DNA of 64,000 nt from UBA5794 sp963714375 (lineage in GTDB: Bacteria; Actinomycetota; Acidimicrobiia; Spongiisociales; UBA5794): positions 186,001 through 250,000 of the forward strand of contig CAVQOG010000001.1 of NCBI GenBank assembly GCA_963714375.1. The letters are read 5' to 3'. Below, in pieces: positions 44,201 to 54,011 of this stretch. Within the stretch, counting starts at the first letter, position 1, and every line of letters starts with the position of its first letter. The notes beneath the pieces were generated by a model that was not told where the DNA came from, made no database searches, and saw only the letters and a list, made by a program, of their open reading frames with translations. A program made the position numbers and the translations under genes.

Positions 44201-45333
44201 CTGACATCCTCTCAGAAGTTCTCGAAAGTCTCTCCGTCCGTGGACGCCAGCGGGGCTTCTTGCTCGTTGGTGAGATTCAGCAGGAGCTCGAAGACGCCAA
44301 TGCTCCAGCAGAGTCGTTCGAGCAGACCTACTTCGACTTGCAGGGACGAAACATCGATATCCGGGAACCGTCCGATGATGCGCTTTCTGATACGGCGATG
44401 TCTGGTGACGAGCTTGTCCATGTATCTGATCCCGTACGCATGTATCTCCAGGAGATCGGTCGCTTCCCTCTTCTCGATGCCCAGCAGGAGGTCGAACTTG
44501 CAATGCAAGTTGAGGCCGGAATCAAGGCGGAGGAGCAGTTTGCTGGGGATGTGGTTCTCGATCCTGCCGCAAAGGTCCTGCTCCAAAGGCAGATCCGAAA
44601 CTCAGAGCGAGCCAAATCACGACTCGCCGAGTCGAATCTCAGGCTCGTCGTGTCGATCGCCAAGAAATATGTTGGGCGTGGACTCAGCCTTCTCGATCTC
44701 ATCCAGGAGGGAAACCTCGGACTGATCCGTGCGGTCGAGAAGTTCGACTACCGCAAAGGGTTCAAGTTCTCGACATATGCAACGTGGTGGATCCGGCAGG
44801 CCGTAACCCGTGCCCTTGCTGATCAGGCGAGGACGATCCGAGTTCCCGTACACATGGTCGAGACGATCAACAAGCTTGCAATGGCTCAGCGGATGCTCCA
44901 CCAGGATCTCGGCAGGGAGCCGACAATCGCCGAGATCGCCATCGAGCTTGACATCGAGTCTGGCAAGGTGACAGAGCTGCGACGTATCGCCCAGGATCCG
45001 GTATCGCTTGAATCGCCGATCGGTGAGGATGATGGCGGGACGATCGGGGACATCGTTCCCGACTTGGGTGCTGATGTGCCCGTGGAAGAGGCAGCGTTCA
45101 AGCTGCTCCAGGAATACCTGCTGCTTGCCCTCGAGTCACTGAGTGAGCGAGAGCGTCAGGTTCTTGTGATGCGGTTCGGTCTCGATGACGGAACGGTGAG
45201 GACGCTCGAACAGGTTGGCAACCACTTTGAAGTAACGCGGGAACGGATTCGACAGATCGAGAACAAGGCGTTGGCGAAACTCCGGCAACCTGCGAAAGTC
45301 AAGAATCTCGAGGACTACCTGGAATCTGGCTGA
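44197..45333 (+). CDS. rpoD: Primary RNA polymerase sigma factor (sigma-70, group 1)
   Basis: 378 residues from TTG 44197, with AGGAG upstream. It starts with region 1.1 ([20 protein letters not shown]), then 1.2 ([20 protein letters not shown]), regions 2.1-2.4 ([40 protein letters not shown]), region 3 and region 4.2 ([20 protein letters not shown]). It directs RNA polymerase to housekeeping promoters. It overlaps dnaG by four bases and runs tail to tail into the next gene by 19 bases. Confidence 0.96.
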   Translation: MTDILSEVLESLSVRGRQRGFLLVGEIQQELEDANAPAESFEQTYFDLQGRNIDIREPSDDALSDTAMSGDELVHVSDPVRMYLQEIGRFPLLDAQQEVELAMQVEAGIKAEEQFAGDVVLDPAAKVLLQRQIRNSERAKSRLAESNLRLVVSIAKKYVGRGLSLLDLIQEGNLGLIRAVEKFDYRKGFKFSTYATWWIRQAVTRALADQARTIRVPVHMVETINKLAMAQRMLHQDLGREPTIAEIAIELDIESGKVTELRRIAQDPVSLESPIGEDDGGTIGDIVPDLGADVPVEEAAFKLLQEYLLLALESLSERERQVLVMRFGLDDGTVRTLEQVGNHFEVTRERIRQIENKALAKLRQPAKVKNLEDYLESG

Positions 45334-45587
45334 GCACCGTTCGCAACGGTTCGGTCACTTACAGCCCTCGTTCGAACCGTCTCAGCTGCCTTCACAAGAC
45401 CGTCGCCGGCAAATCCGCGTGGTCGCCTGGTGCCTCGTTCGGCGAAATCTGCAGCTTTCTTGACGGACTCATTCGATCGCAGCTTGGAGCCCATGGCTAC
45501 GATCTGTTCGTACCGCTTGCGTCCCGCCTTGGCCCCCAGCACATAGCCAACGCCGAGGCCAACTACGAGACCGGTTCTGAACTTCAT
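45315..45587 (-). CDS. Small YtxH-like protein
   Basis: 90 residues from ATG 45587. [20 protein letters not shown] is a glycine-rich membrane segment followed by AGRKRYEQI, the pattern of YtxH-domain proteins, then a basic tail. Such small membrane-anchored proteins are common in actinobacteria and of unknown or general-stress function. Its 3' end overlaps rpoD by 19 bases on the other strand. Confidence 0.7.
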   Translation of the reverse strand: MKFRTGLVVGLGVGYVLGAKAGRKRYEQIVAMGSKLRSNESVKKAADFAERGTRRPRGFAGDGLVKAAETVRTRAVSDRTVANGAQPDSR

Positions 45588-45702
45588 GGAGTAATTGTTG
45601 CACACCAGGGGTTCGTGTGGTCAGCCGCCCCTGTTCAGCGATCCACATCGGTTGAAAGTGGCGTTTGGTAACCTCAGCGCCGTTCGTCCGTCGATGAACT
45701 AT

Positions 45703-45775
45703 TCCGGGGTAGCTCAGTTGGCAGAGCAGCGGACTGTTAATCCGTTTGTCGTGGGTTCAAGTCCCACCCCCGGAG
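45703..45775 (+). tRNA. tRNA-Asn (anticodon GTT)
   Basis: Complete cloverleaf: acceptor TCCGGGG (45703-45709) pairs with CCCCGGA (45768-45774), D arm with AGCTCAGTTGGCAGAGC, anticodon loop CTGTTAA giving GTT, T arm GTGGG-TTCAAGT-CCCAC, discriminator G. CCA is encoded at 45776-45778. Confidence 0.97.
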
Positions 45776-46018
45776 CCAGCAAGGACGCAGCAGGGAGCGG
45801 GGCGAGACCCTCTGGTCCCGCGGGCGGTCTTGGCCCCGAGAGGGCGAGGGCGCGCTGAGGGCGCGTTTACGCACCGCTGGTGTCCATACGGAGGTCTCCG
45901 AGTCGGTGCGCCACCTCGTCCCTTTTCCTCGTGGAGATGTCCGTAGACATGGGCCATGCTCCTCAGCCACGCACGTGGGAGAACCCTATGATTTGCGCAA
46001 GCTGACCCCCGGGGGAAA

Positions 46019-48029
46019 TTGGTGGCAGGCTCCGCCAGAACTCACACTGAGATTCCCCAAGCGACAGGATCGAGTTCCTATCGGCGCGATGTCGAAGGTC
46101 TGCGGGCCGTGGCCGTGGTTCTTGTGCTGCTTTATCACGCCAGGTTTCCTGGTTTTGACGGCGGCTACGTGGGAGTTGACGTGTTCTTCGTCATCTCTGG
46201 GTTCCTGATCACCGGACTCATCGTGCGCGAACTGGAGTGGTCGGGTACCGTCGATCTGCCACGATTCTACGCTCGCCGAATCCGACGCCTGCTTCCGGCG
46301 ACCGCGTTTCTCCTCACGTCGGTCGCTGTGTTGACGTTTCTGGCACTACCAATCATCCGATGGTCTGGCATCGCCGAAGACATTGTGGGGAGCGCGCTCT
46401 ACGTGGTCAACTGGCGGTTCGCCGCTGAGGCGGTTGATTACTTGGCTGCCGGCAACGCGCCCGAGCCCCGTCCAGCACTATTGGTCGCTGGCAGTCGAAG
46501 AGCAGTTCTACCTGGTCTGGCCCGTGTTCCTCCTCATCCTGACGACGATTGCGGTACGGCGACGGTGGACAGTTCGGATTACCCTTTTCGCCGGATTGCT
46601 GATGATCGGCGTGCCTTCAATGGTGTGGTCGATGTACCTGACATTGGCAGATCCCGGTCGTGCCTTCTTCGTTTCGACGACGCGAGTGTGGGAGCTCGCG
46701 GTTGGCGGAGGTCTCGCCATTGTCGCCCCCCTCGTTGGTAGATTTCCCAGAGTTCTCGCACCTCCAATCGCGGTACTCGGTTTGGTTGGCATCGTGGCGG
46801 CAACCGTCTTGTTCGACGATTCCACTTTGTTCCCCGGATACGCCGCCCTGCTACCGGTTGGTGCGGCAGCGCTTGTGCTGTCCGCTGGCATCGTCAATCC
46901 AGAGTCCCGTGTTACGAAATGGCTTGGGTTGAAGCCGTTGGTAGCAATCGGAGCGATGTCGTATTCGTTGTACCTGTGGCATTGGCCACTCCTGGTGGCG
47001 GCGGAGGCGCAGTGGGGACCGTTGCGCCTTAGGGAGCGGCTTGCCGTGGTCATCTTTTCCGTCGTCCCAGCCTATTTTTCGTATGCGCTCATCGAGCATC
47101 GGTGGCGGCGCTCAGAAGCGTTTGTAACACCACCAAGTCGAGGCTTGCGGTACGGCTTGGCGTTGACGGCGGTTGGCGTTGCAGCGGGAGTTGCGCTCTA
47201 CGTCGCCGTACCCGAGTCGTACGCAGGTCTGGAGTCGATCCGGCCGAACCCACTGCAGGCGCGCGCGGATATTCCTGACGTGTACGAGAACGGATGTCAC
47301 CAGAACGAACTCTCCTCAGATGTGACGACATGCACATATGGACCGGATGACTCGGACTTCAACGTCGTTCTGGTCGGCGACTCGCATGCGGCTCAATGGA
47401 TCCCAGCCCTCGAACCTCTGGCGCTGTCGAACGGGTGGCAACTTACAACGATGACCAAGTCAGCCTGCCAGCTCGCGGATGTTGCCATCGCTATCGTCGG
47501 CACAGTTCGGCCGAACGCGAGTTGTCTCGAGTGGAATGACAATGTTGTCACCCAGTTGATTGAAACGAAGCCCGACCTAGTTCTCGTAACAGGCATCTTC
47601 TGGCCAGGACTTGTCGGCCCCGACGGAATACTGAACGAACCGGATACGGAGGCAGAGCTACGTCAGGGTCTCGCACGAACCTGGTCACATCTGAGCCAGG
47701 AGGGAGTCAATCTCGTAGCAATCCGCGATGTTCCGCACCCCGGCTTCGACGTGGCTGAGTGTGTGGCTGAGAACCCTTTATCCCTTGATGAATGCGCGTT
47801 CGGTCGGGCCGACGCCATGGCACGCAACACCCCTCATGTCGAAGCGGGCAAAAGTCTCGGGCTTAGCGCGATCGACCTCACAGACGAGATCTGCGGCCCG
47901 ACGGTGTGTCCGGCGGTCGAAGACAATATTCTGGTATGGAGAGACGACAGCCACCTCACCGCAACCTACGCAAAGAGACTTGCTGTTGTGCTCGGAGCGA
48001 GGATTCAAGAGATCACTGGCCATCGTTGA
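46019..48029 (+). pseudogene. Acyltransferase 3 / SGNH-domain membrane protein, one frameshift
   Basis: OafA/YrhL-type O-acyltransferase of about 670 residues. The first frame (46019-46462) has the acyltransferase start YRRDVEGLRAVAVVLVLLYH and GGYVGVDVFFVISGFLITG. After AAGNAP it continues in the next frame with SPVQHYWSLAVEEQFYLVWP, about ten helices in all, then the SGNH domain with VVLVGDSHAAQW and catalytic Asp/His in WRDDSHLTA. An extra G at 46463 explains the shift exactly. If it were an assembly error, one intact protein would result. Such enzymes acetylate cell-surface glycans or antibiotics. The tRNA-Asn lies 240 bases upstream; 45779-46018 holds no gene. Confidence 0.85.
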
Positions 48030-48169
48030 ACGATCTCATCCGAGATCATTGTGCACGGAGTTCGGGCCGTTTCCGAGTGCTTGCGTTCGGGTCTCGAAAC
48101 CGATCATCCTCAAGAATCGTGCTGGCAGGCCGAAGATCTTTGGGTGCCTCCTTCTGCTCAAAGGACCGT

Positions 48170-49942
48170 ATGAACACGACTGTTAGGCAAGCTATGGCCA
48201 TGGAAGCCGCAGAGTTGAATCCAGGTCTCTCCGTTCGCCTTTCACAGAGGGAGGCGATAGCGGAACTGGGGCAACGCGCTCTGCTCGGCGAGGATGTGGA
48301 TGGTCTGGTGCGCCTGGCTGTGGGTTTCCTGCGCGACGCTCTTGACGTTGAATATGCCAAGGTCCTCCATCTGCCTGCTGTCGGGGAACCGCTGGTTCTG
48401 ATCGCTGGCAGTGGATGGCCAGACCATGTCCAGGTGGGTGAGACCACCGTTCCTTGCGACGGAAACTCCCAGGCGGGATACACACTGCTGTCGAACGAAC
48501 CCATATTCGTTGAAGATCTCGGAAGCGAGACCCGGTTTGTGGGTGCGCCGCTCCTGCTTGATCACGGTGTGGTTTCCGGGGTGAGCGTGGTTATCCAAGG
48601 ACGGGAGAGACCGTATGGAGTCCTTGGCGTGCACAGCACTCGCCGGCGACGTTTTACCGTCGCCGATGGTGATTTCCTGAGATCCTTCGCCAACATCATC
48701 GGAAGCGCTGTCGAAAACAGAGATGCTGTTCGAAGAGCCGAACACAGTGCTCGATACGAAACTGCCTTGGCGGAATGCGCCCAGCACCTCCTTGCCAGTT
48801 CGGGAGAGGATCGGATCCAACACGCCTTGGAGGCGTTGTTTGTCGCCACCGAAGCCACCTACGTCTTCCTGGAACGCAACGTCATCGATCCCCAGTTGGG
48901 TCTCTGCTCACGCACCATTGCGAAAGCCAAGGGTCCTGGAGAAGCCGATCCTGAACCGGGAAACGAGTATTGGGATCTCGTTCCGTGGGAAAACATGCCC
49001 ACCACGCGACATGCGCTGGAAGACGGAAGACCGATCGTGATCATCCCTGAGGAACTCGAAGGTCCCGAATACGACCAATACGCCGCAGACCCGTTCCCGG
49101 TCAGATCCGAACTGGACCTTCCCATCTTCGTGGACGGCGAATGGGCCGGCCTCATCGGCTTCTCCGATTCCGCCGTAGTGCGCCACTGGAGTGAAACCGA
49201 CGTGTCTCTCCTCACCACCACGGCCAAGATGTTCGGTGCCTTCTGGGAACGCGAGGCGCATCAGGAACGGCTGCGACAGTTGAATCGGGCCAAGGATGCG
49301 TTCTTGGCCAGCGTCAGTCACGAGCTCCGCACCCCGCTCACTGCGGTCGTGGGTTTCAGCCAGATTCTTCAAGATGAGGCGCACACGATGTCGGAGACGG
49401 ACCGTGCTGAGCTTCTCGAATTATTGGTGACACAAGGAACGGATCTCACCAACATCATCAGCGATCTGCTTTTGGCCGCGAGGGGGGACTTCGGTGCGCT
49501 GGAAGTCACGTCGGTCCCGGTCAACCTGCGCGCCCAAGCCGCGCAAGTGTTGGAGTCGTTTGAGCGGGACCAACTCGCTCACATCGAGTTGGTCGGCCCT
49601 TCGGTGCAAGCTATGGGCGACCCTGACCGGGTCCGCCAGGTCGTTCGTAATCTCGTCTCGAACGCCCTCCGCTATGGCGGTGACACCATTCGCATCGAGG
49701 TGCTGAACGGTGACACCAATGCCAGAGCGCTTGTCTGCGACAACGGAACCGCCATACCCGAACAAGACCGGGAGCGGATCTTCCAGCCATACCAACGTGC
49801 CCACAACTCACCCGGAGTGGCCGATTCGATCGGGCTGGGACTAGCAATCTCCCGTCAACTGGCCCAACTCATGGGAGGCGATCTCACCTACCGGCACCAG
49901 AACGGAGAAAGCATCTTCGAGTTCGCCCTCCCACGACAGTGA
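48170..49942 (+). CDS. Orphan GAF-domain sensor histidine kinase
   Basis: 590 residues from ATG 48170 (frame open from 47906). No membrane helix, so cytoplasmic. Two GAF domains (about 30-185 and 205-350, with GAPLLLDHGVVSGVSVVIQG and SELDLPIFVDGEWAGLIGFS) precede HisKA (FLASVSHELRTPLTAVVGFS, phospho-His in SHELRTP) and HATPase (NLVSNALRYGG, VCDNGTAIPEQDRERIFQPY, SIGLGLAISRQLAQLMGG). The ATP-lid DNGTAIP replaces the usual DNGxGIP, losing one glycine. No response regulator is adjacent. Ligand unknown. Confidence 0.88.
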   Translation: MNTTVRQAMAMEAAELNPGLSVRLSQREAIAELGQRALLGEDVDGLVRLAVGFLRDALDVEYAKVLHLPAVGEPLVLIAGSGWPDHVQVGETTVPCDGNSQAGYTLLSNEPIFVEDLGSETRFVGAPLLLDHGVVSGVSVVIQGRERPYGVLGVHSTRRRRFTVADGDFLRSFANIIGSAVENRDAVRRAEHSARYETALAECAQHLLASSGEDRIQHALEALFVATEATYVFLERNVIDPQLGLCSRTIAKAKGPGEADPEPGNEYWDLVPWENMPTTRHALEDGRPIVIIPEELEGPEYDQYAADPFPVRSELDLPIFVDGEWAGLIGFSDSAVVRHWSETDVSLLTTTAKMFGAFWEREAHQERLRQLNRAKDAFLASVSHELRTPLTAVVGFSQILQDEAHTMSETDRAELLELLVTQGTDLTNIISDLLLAARGDFGALEVTSVPVNLRAQAAQVLESFERDQLAHIELVGPSVQAMGDPDRVRQVVRNLVSNALRYGGDTIRIEVLNGDTNARALVCDNGTAIPEQDRERIFQPYQRAHNSPGVADSIGLGLAISRQLAQLMGGDLTYRHQNGESIFEFALPRQ

Positions 49943-50052
49943 GAAGGACTCAACTGGGTCCGCCAAGGTTGCGCGGGGTCATTCGTTGGTTCGGTTGATG
50001 GCAGGCCAGAGGTGCTCCAGTCGGAGTGTTACCCCATTCTTCCTGTTTTCAT

Positions 50053-52077
50053 CTACTGGATGTCGGCTGGGGCTTTTCCTGGCGTGATCTCGATGGCAGG
50101 TGTATCGGCGTCCTTGGGTGTCCGGTCACGGAGGTAGACGCCACGTTTTGCACGCCTCGGACGGCTCGTCCGCTTCGGGGTCTCCCCGTCTTGGGTTGCT
50201 TCGGCCTTGGCGTTCTTGATGCGTTCGCCTCGCTCGAGTTCGAGTTGCTTGAGTGTGGCGACGACCTTGTCCATCTGTTCGTCGGTCACATCGGCAAGGT
50301 GATATGCCGCTTGTACGAATTGGGCCGTGTCGCCCCGATAGTCGTGGCCGAAGCTCTTGAACTGGCCCGGCACGGTCCGCATGGCATTCATGGCATCGAC
50401 CATGATGTGCACGAAGGTGATTAGTGGATACCACTGCATGCCTTCGGGAACGTTGCGACCCCGCTCGGCGCCGTCTAGCCACGGCGGACGCTTCACCGCC
50501 CACCGGAATGACATCTGGGCGATTGGATCGTTGTCGTGATCAACGATGACAGCGCGCAGCTTGTCGCGTTCTCCCTTGGACAGCTTCTCGTATTCTTCGA
50601 AGTTGTCGAAGGCTTCGACCGTTCCCGGTGGTATCAGATCGCTCGATCCCTGACGCATACCTGTCTTTGACCACTTGGCAAGACCGACAAGACCGAACCA
50701 GAGTGCGTTGTCGATGCCGTAGTGGTCGAACCCGGCAATGCCCTGATGCATAACCACATCTGAAGAAGACCACGATCCGAGGCTTTCACCGAACACGAGG
50801 ACTCGCGGCCGTTTGTCCTCGGGCATCCCGCGGAGGCGTTCTCTCACGCCCCACAGCAGGCCTCGGAACTGTGATCGTCCAAGGTGAACCTTTTGAACCT
50901 CGAGGAACGACGGTCCTCTCCCGTACTGGATGCACGCTGTTGCGATGTCGCCACGGGTGAAGAGTTCGGCTGATTCGATCATTGTCTGATCGACCCAACC
51001 GGTACCGGTCGGCGAGACCAGGAGAAGGTGCTTTCGTTCGAACGCACCGAGACGATCCAACTCGTCGAGCATCATCTCGGAACGCCCTGACGGATACAAC
51101 GGGTCGCTGTTGACGCCGACGAATGCACGGATTGGATGGGCAATGGCCTTTTCTCCCAACGTCGACTCGATGAGATCAGGTGTCACCACATCGGTGAGGA
51201 ACCGTCGGCCCTGCAGGCCGACCTCGAAGAAAGGCGAAATGCTGTTTGGCCCGCCGGACACGTATTCGTTCTCCGGTGTCTTGGAATAGGCCGGTTCGAT
51301 CTTCTCATTCGAGCGGGCAATGAAGGCGACCATCGACGAATAAAGGCCGTACGATCCGGCGGCCCACACAGCGTTGTTGATGATCCGCCCGACCAGAGCC
51401 GTGGTCGGGTTTGGTCCAAAGAATTCGGACATTCCCCGACGCGAAGCCAGGAATCCACGACCAATGCCGCGACCCACAGTCGCCACACCGAGGCCGATAC
51501 CGATCGAAGCTCCGAGCGTTGCTGGCTTGTCATCCTCGGTCCAAGGCTTGATCACGGCCTCCCGATTGGCGAGAAGGCTCTTGGAATGCACCATCACTGC
51601 AGCAATCCCTGCAGCACCCGCGATCATCGGCCGTATTGGTGACTTGGCAGGGAAACGCTCCCTCGCACCGATCCCCGTCTCGTGGATCATCCCGCCGATC
51701 CCAGCCGCAGCAGCCAACCGCCCAATGCTACGAACTGATGCCTTCAACGTCGTCTCGTCATCGGTCTCAGGGATCTTTCTCAACGCAAGACCAGCGGCCG
51801 TAACCACAGCCCGGGCCCCAAAGCGCATTGCGAACGGCGCCGAATTCGGAACGAACCGACGGATAGCACCATCCACAGCAGTCACGACGACATCGGCAGC
51901 GAGGACCGAGAGTCCAACGGCCATCCCCTGATGCATTGCAGCACGCGGCATCAACGACGGTTCGAACGAAGCGAACAGTGCCTCTGTCTTCAGCGGTGCA
52001 GAAGGACTGCTCGTGACCGGATTGAACCGTTCCGTGGACCAAGCGGCGGCACTTGTCACTGCTGTGCGAGCCTTCAT
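50053..52077 (-). CDS. Abhydrolase_9 family membrane protein
   Basis: 674 residues from ATG 52077 with GAGGAG upstream (frame open to 52518). The N-terminal 230 residues hold several moderately hydrophobic segments (Abhydrolase_9_N-like). The C-terminal alpha/beta-hydrolase has the nucleophile elbow in VLVFGESLGSWSSSDVVMHQ, and RAFVGVNSDPLYPSGRSEMM, a typical family block. A basic Lys/Arg-rich tail (KRTSRPRRAKRGVYLRDRTP) follows. Members occur in mycobacteria and relatives and are suspected lipid or ester hydrolases; the substrate is unknown. It converges with the kinase gene and stands alone. Confidence 0.8.
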   Translation of the reverse strand: MKARTAVTSAAAWSTERFNPVTSSPSAPLKTEALFASFEPSLMPRAAMHQGMAVGLSVLAADVVVTAVDGAIRRFVPNSAPFAMRFGARAVVTAAGLALRKIPETDDETTLKASVRSIGRLAAAAGIGGMIHETGIGARERFPAKSPIRPMIAGAAGIAAVMVHSKSLLANREAVIKPWTEDDKPATLGASIGIGLGVATVGRGIGRGFLASRRGMSEFFGPNPTTALVGRIINNAVWAAGSYGLYSSMVAFIARSNEKIEPAYSKTPENEYVSGGPNSISPFFEVGLQGRRFLTDVVTPDLIESTLGEKAIAHPIRAFVGVNSDPLYPSGRSEMMLDELDRLGAFERKHLLLVSPTGTGWVDQTMIESAELFTRGDIATACIQYGRGPSFLEVQKVHLGRSQFRGLLWGVRERLRGMPEDKRPRVLVFGESLGSWSSSDVVMHQGIAGFDHYGIDNALWFGLVGLAKWSKTGMRQGSSDLIPPGTVEAFDNFEEYEKLSKGERDKLRAVIVDHDNDPIAQMSFRWAVKRPPWLDGAERGRNVPEGMQWYPLITFVHIMVDAMNAMRTVPGQFKSFGHDYRGDTAQFVQAAYHLADVTDEQMDKVVATLKQLELERGERIKNAKAEATQDGETPKRTSRPRRAKRGVYLRDRTPKDADTPAIEITPGKAPADIQ

Positions 52078-52262
52078 GAATCGGATCTCCTCGTGTCGAA
52101 TTGGCTTCTGATACCAATAGCCATCGTGTTGTTCCGTTGAACTCTGGTGTGATGGCCACAGGTTGGTAGCTGTTGACCGAATCTTAGACATCAGCTCCGC
52201 CAGAGGAATTGCCCGCGGTCCCTTTTCTCGGCTCACCACCAATCGGCAGCCGCATCGATGGT

Positions 52263-53357
52263 TCATGATGCTGCTTTTTCTTGGGCGTAGAACCGTTCTT
52301 GGAGCTTGAGGGCAACGTACACCAATGTCACGAGCGCTGGCACTTCGATGAGCGGCCCGATAACTCCTGCAAGGGCTTCGCCGGAGGTGATGCCGAACAC
52401 TCCGATGGCCACGGCGATCGCCAGTTCGAAGTTGTTTCCAGCGGCGGTGAAGGCCATTGCTGTGTTCTTGCCATAGGAGAACCGCATGCGATACCCCAAG
52501 AAGAACGAACCGAACCACATGATTGCGAAGTAGGCGAGCAGTGGGATGGCGATACGTACGACGTCAAGGGGTTTCGACGTGATGTTCTCGCCCTGGAGGG
52601 CAAACATGACCACAATCGTGAAGAGCAGACCCCACAGGGCGAGTGGGCCGATCCTGGGGAGGAAGACGTTCTCGTACCACTCAACCCCTTTGATGCGCTC
52701 ACCCCAAACCCTCGACAGGTAGCCAGCGACGAGGGGGATGCCCAAAAAGATGAAGACAGTCTTTGCTATGGCCCACATTGAGATGTCGAGTGCCGAACCG
52801 CTATCGAGTCCGAGCCACTCTGGTAGCACCTGCAGGTAGAACCAGCCGAGGAGGGCGTAGGCGAGCACTTGGAACACCGAGTTGATGGCGACAAGCACGG
52901 CAGCGGCTTCGCCGTTGCCGCAGGCAAGATCGTTCCAGATGAGCACCATTGCAATACATCGGGCAAGACCGATGATGATCAGACCGGTGCGATAGGCGGG
53001 GAGGTCTGGGAGCAGGATCCATGCAAGTGCGAACATGACCGCAGGGCCGATGATCCAATTGAGGAACAGAGAAGTGCCCATCAACCTGCGGTCCGAGGTG
53101 ACCTCTCCGATCTTGGAGTATTTCACCTTGGCGAGAACCGGGTACATCATGGCAAGCAACCCGATGGCGATTGGTATCGAGACGGTGTCGATCTTGATGG
53201 TGTCGAGCGAGTCGTTGAGCCCAGGAAAGCTTCTCCCGAGGAGGAGACCGACGGCCATGGCGAGGAGAATCCAGATCGGCAGAAACCGGTCGAGCGTCGT
53301 GAGTCTCTTCGTGACTGATTCTTGACCCGCGATCATGCCTCCTACCATGTCATCCAT
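52263..53357 (-). CDS. acr3: Arsenite efflux transporter, ACR3 family
   Basis: 364 residues, ten membrane helices. Family motifs are WILLAMAVGLLLGRSFPG, FLNWIIGPAVMFALAW, and the arsenite-binding GLARCIAMVLIWNDLACGN with its essential cysteine, followed by FTAAGNNFELAIAVAIGVFG. It exports arsenite using the proton gradient. The start is uncertain: ATG 53357, 53348 and 53336 are in frame; a GGAGG lies too close to the last. No arsR or arsC adjoins it; the next gene downstream on this strand is the Abhydrolase_9 gene. Its 5' end overlaps the divergent next gene. Confidence 0.92.
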   Translation of the reverse strand: MDDMVGGMIAGQESVTKRLTTLDRFLPIWILLAMAVGLLLGRSFPGLNDSLDTIKIDTVSIPIAIGLLAMMYPVLAKVKYSKIGEVTSDRRLMGTSLFLNWIIGPAVMFALAWILLPDLPAYRTGLIIIGLARCIAMVLIWNDLACGNGEAAAVLVAINSVFQVLAYALLGWFYLQVLPEWLGLDSGSALDISMWAIAKTVFIFLGIPLVAGYLSRVWGERIKGVEWYENVFLPRIGPLALWGLLFTIVVMFALQGENITSKPLDVVRIAIPLLAYFAIMWFGSFFLGYRMRFSYGKNTAMAFTAAGNNFELAIAVAIGVFGITSGEALAGVIGPLIEVPALVTLVYVALKLQERFYAQEKAAS

Positions 53358-53742
53358 GAGGATACGACGTCGTCCGCCTCTGTCTGATCACGACGGGCCA
53401 GGGCTGGTCTGGCGGGCTCTCCCGCCGGTGCTTGTCGTCCTCGCTGGTATCGCTCTGATCTTCTTGCCCATTGCCACATCGTGCAGCGAGACGGCTGAAG
53501 GCGTTGAGACGTGCACAACAGCCACGCTCATCACCGAAGATGGGTGGGAGCCTTTGCTGATCCTCCTCCTACCGCCGCTGATTGTGAGCTTGATCGCGCT
53601 CGTCACCAACCGGCGTTGGTCTGCCCTCGCAAGCGCATTCGTGATTTGGCTCTTCATGCTGTTGGGTCTGGCGTCAATCGGGATCGTCCTGCTCCCAGCC
53701 GCCATCGGTGCAGGCCTCCTGGCATGGCGATCGTTCCAGTGA
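53347..53742 (+). CDS. Small membrane protein, unknown function
   Basis: 131 residues from ATG 53347 (ATG 53356 possible). Three hydrophobic segments (VLVVLAGIALIFLPIATSC, LLILLLPPLIVSLIALVT, FVIWLFMLLGLASIGIVLLP) with a short outer loop holding two cysteines (SCSETAEGVETC) that could be bridged. Divergent from acr3 with overlapping 5' ends. No family recognised. Confidence 0.6.
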   Translation: MSSMRIRRRPPLSDHDGPGLVWRALPPVLVVLAGIALIFLPIATSCSETAEGVETCTTATLITEDGWEPLLILLLPPLIVSLIALVTNRRWSALASAFVIWLFMLLGLASIGIVLLPAAIGAGLLAWRSFQ

Positions 53743-53779
53743 GTGGATTCATGCTGTATAGGGGGAAACCCGTGGATCT

Positions 53780-53798
53780 GTATTACGAATCGTGATAC
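53780..53798. promoter_or_regulatory. Palindromic operator before an antitoxin remnant
   Basis: GTATTACGA (53780-53788), central A, TCGTGATAC (53790-53798): a near-perfect inverted repeat with one mismatch per arm, 9 bases before the ATG of the short antitoxin-like frame. Such palindromes over the promoter are typical autoregulatory sites of ribbon-helix-helix antitoxins. Confidence 0.5.
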
Positions 53799-53807
53799 GC
53801 ATGGTTC

Positions 53808-53891
53808 ATGGCAGACGCTATCTCTGTGAGGCTCGACGATGCGAGCAATCGACCCGTGTCGTCGTCGAACACGTTGGAGCCGTCGATGTGA
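53808..53891 (+). pseudogene. Ribbon-helix-helix antitoxin remnant
   Basis: 27 codons beginning MADAISVRLDDASNRPVSSS. The first 15 residues match the DNA-binding beta strand of small RHH antitoxins (pattern MADAISVRLDD), then the helix part is lost, apparently after a frameshift, and a stop follows at 53889. No toxin gene is downstream. A decayed toxin-antitoxin locus is the best reading. Confidence 0.45.
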
Positions 53892-54011
53892 GTTGCCTTG
53901 GGAACCTTGTCGGCCGCTTGTTACTGGAAGAGATGTGGGGAGTTGATTCGGCGCTCCTCACGGTGTTCGGCCTCAATTGAACCGATGCCTCAGCACTCCT
54001 ATCGTGCGAGT

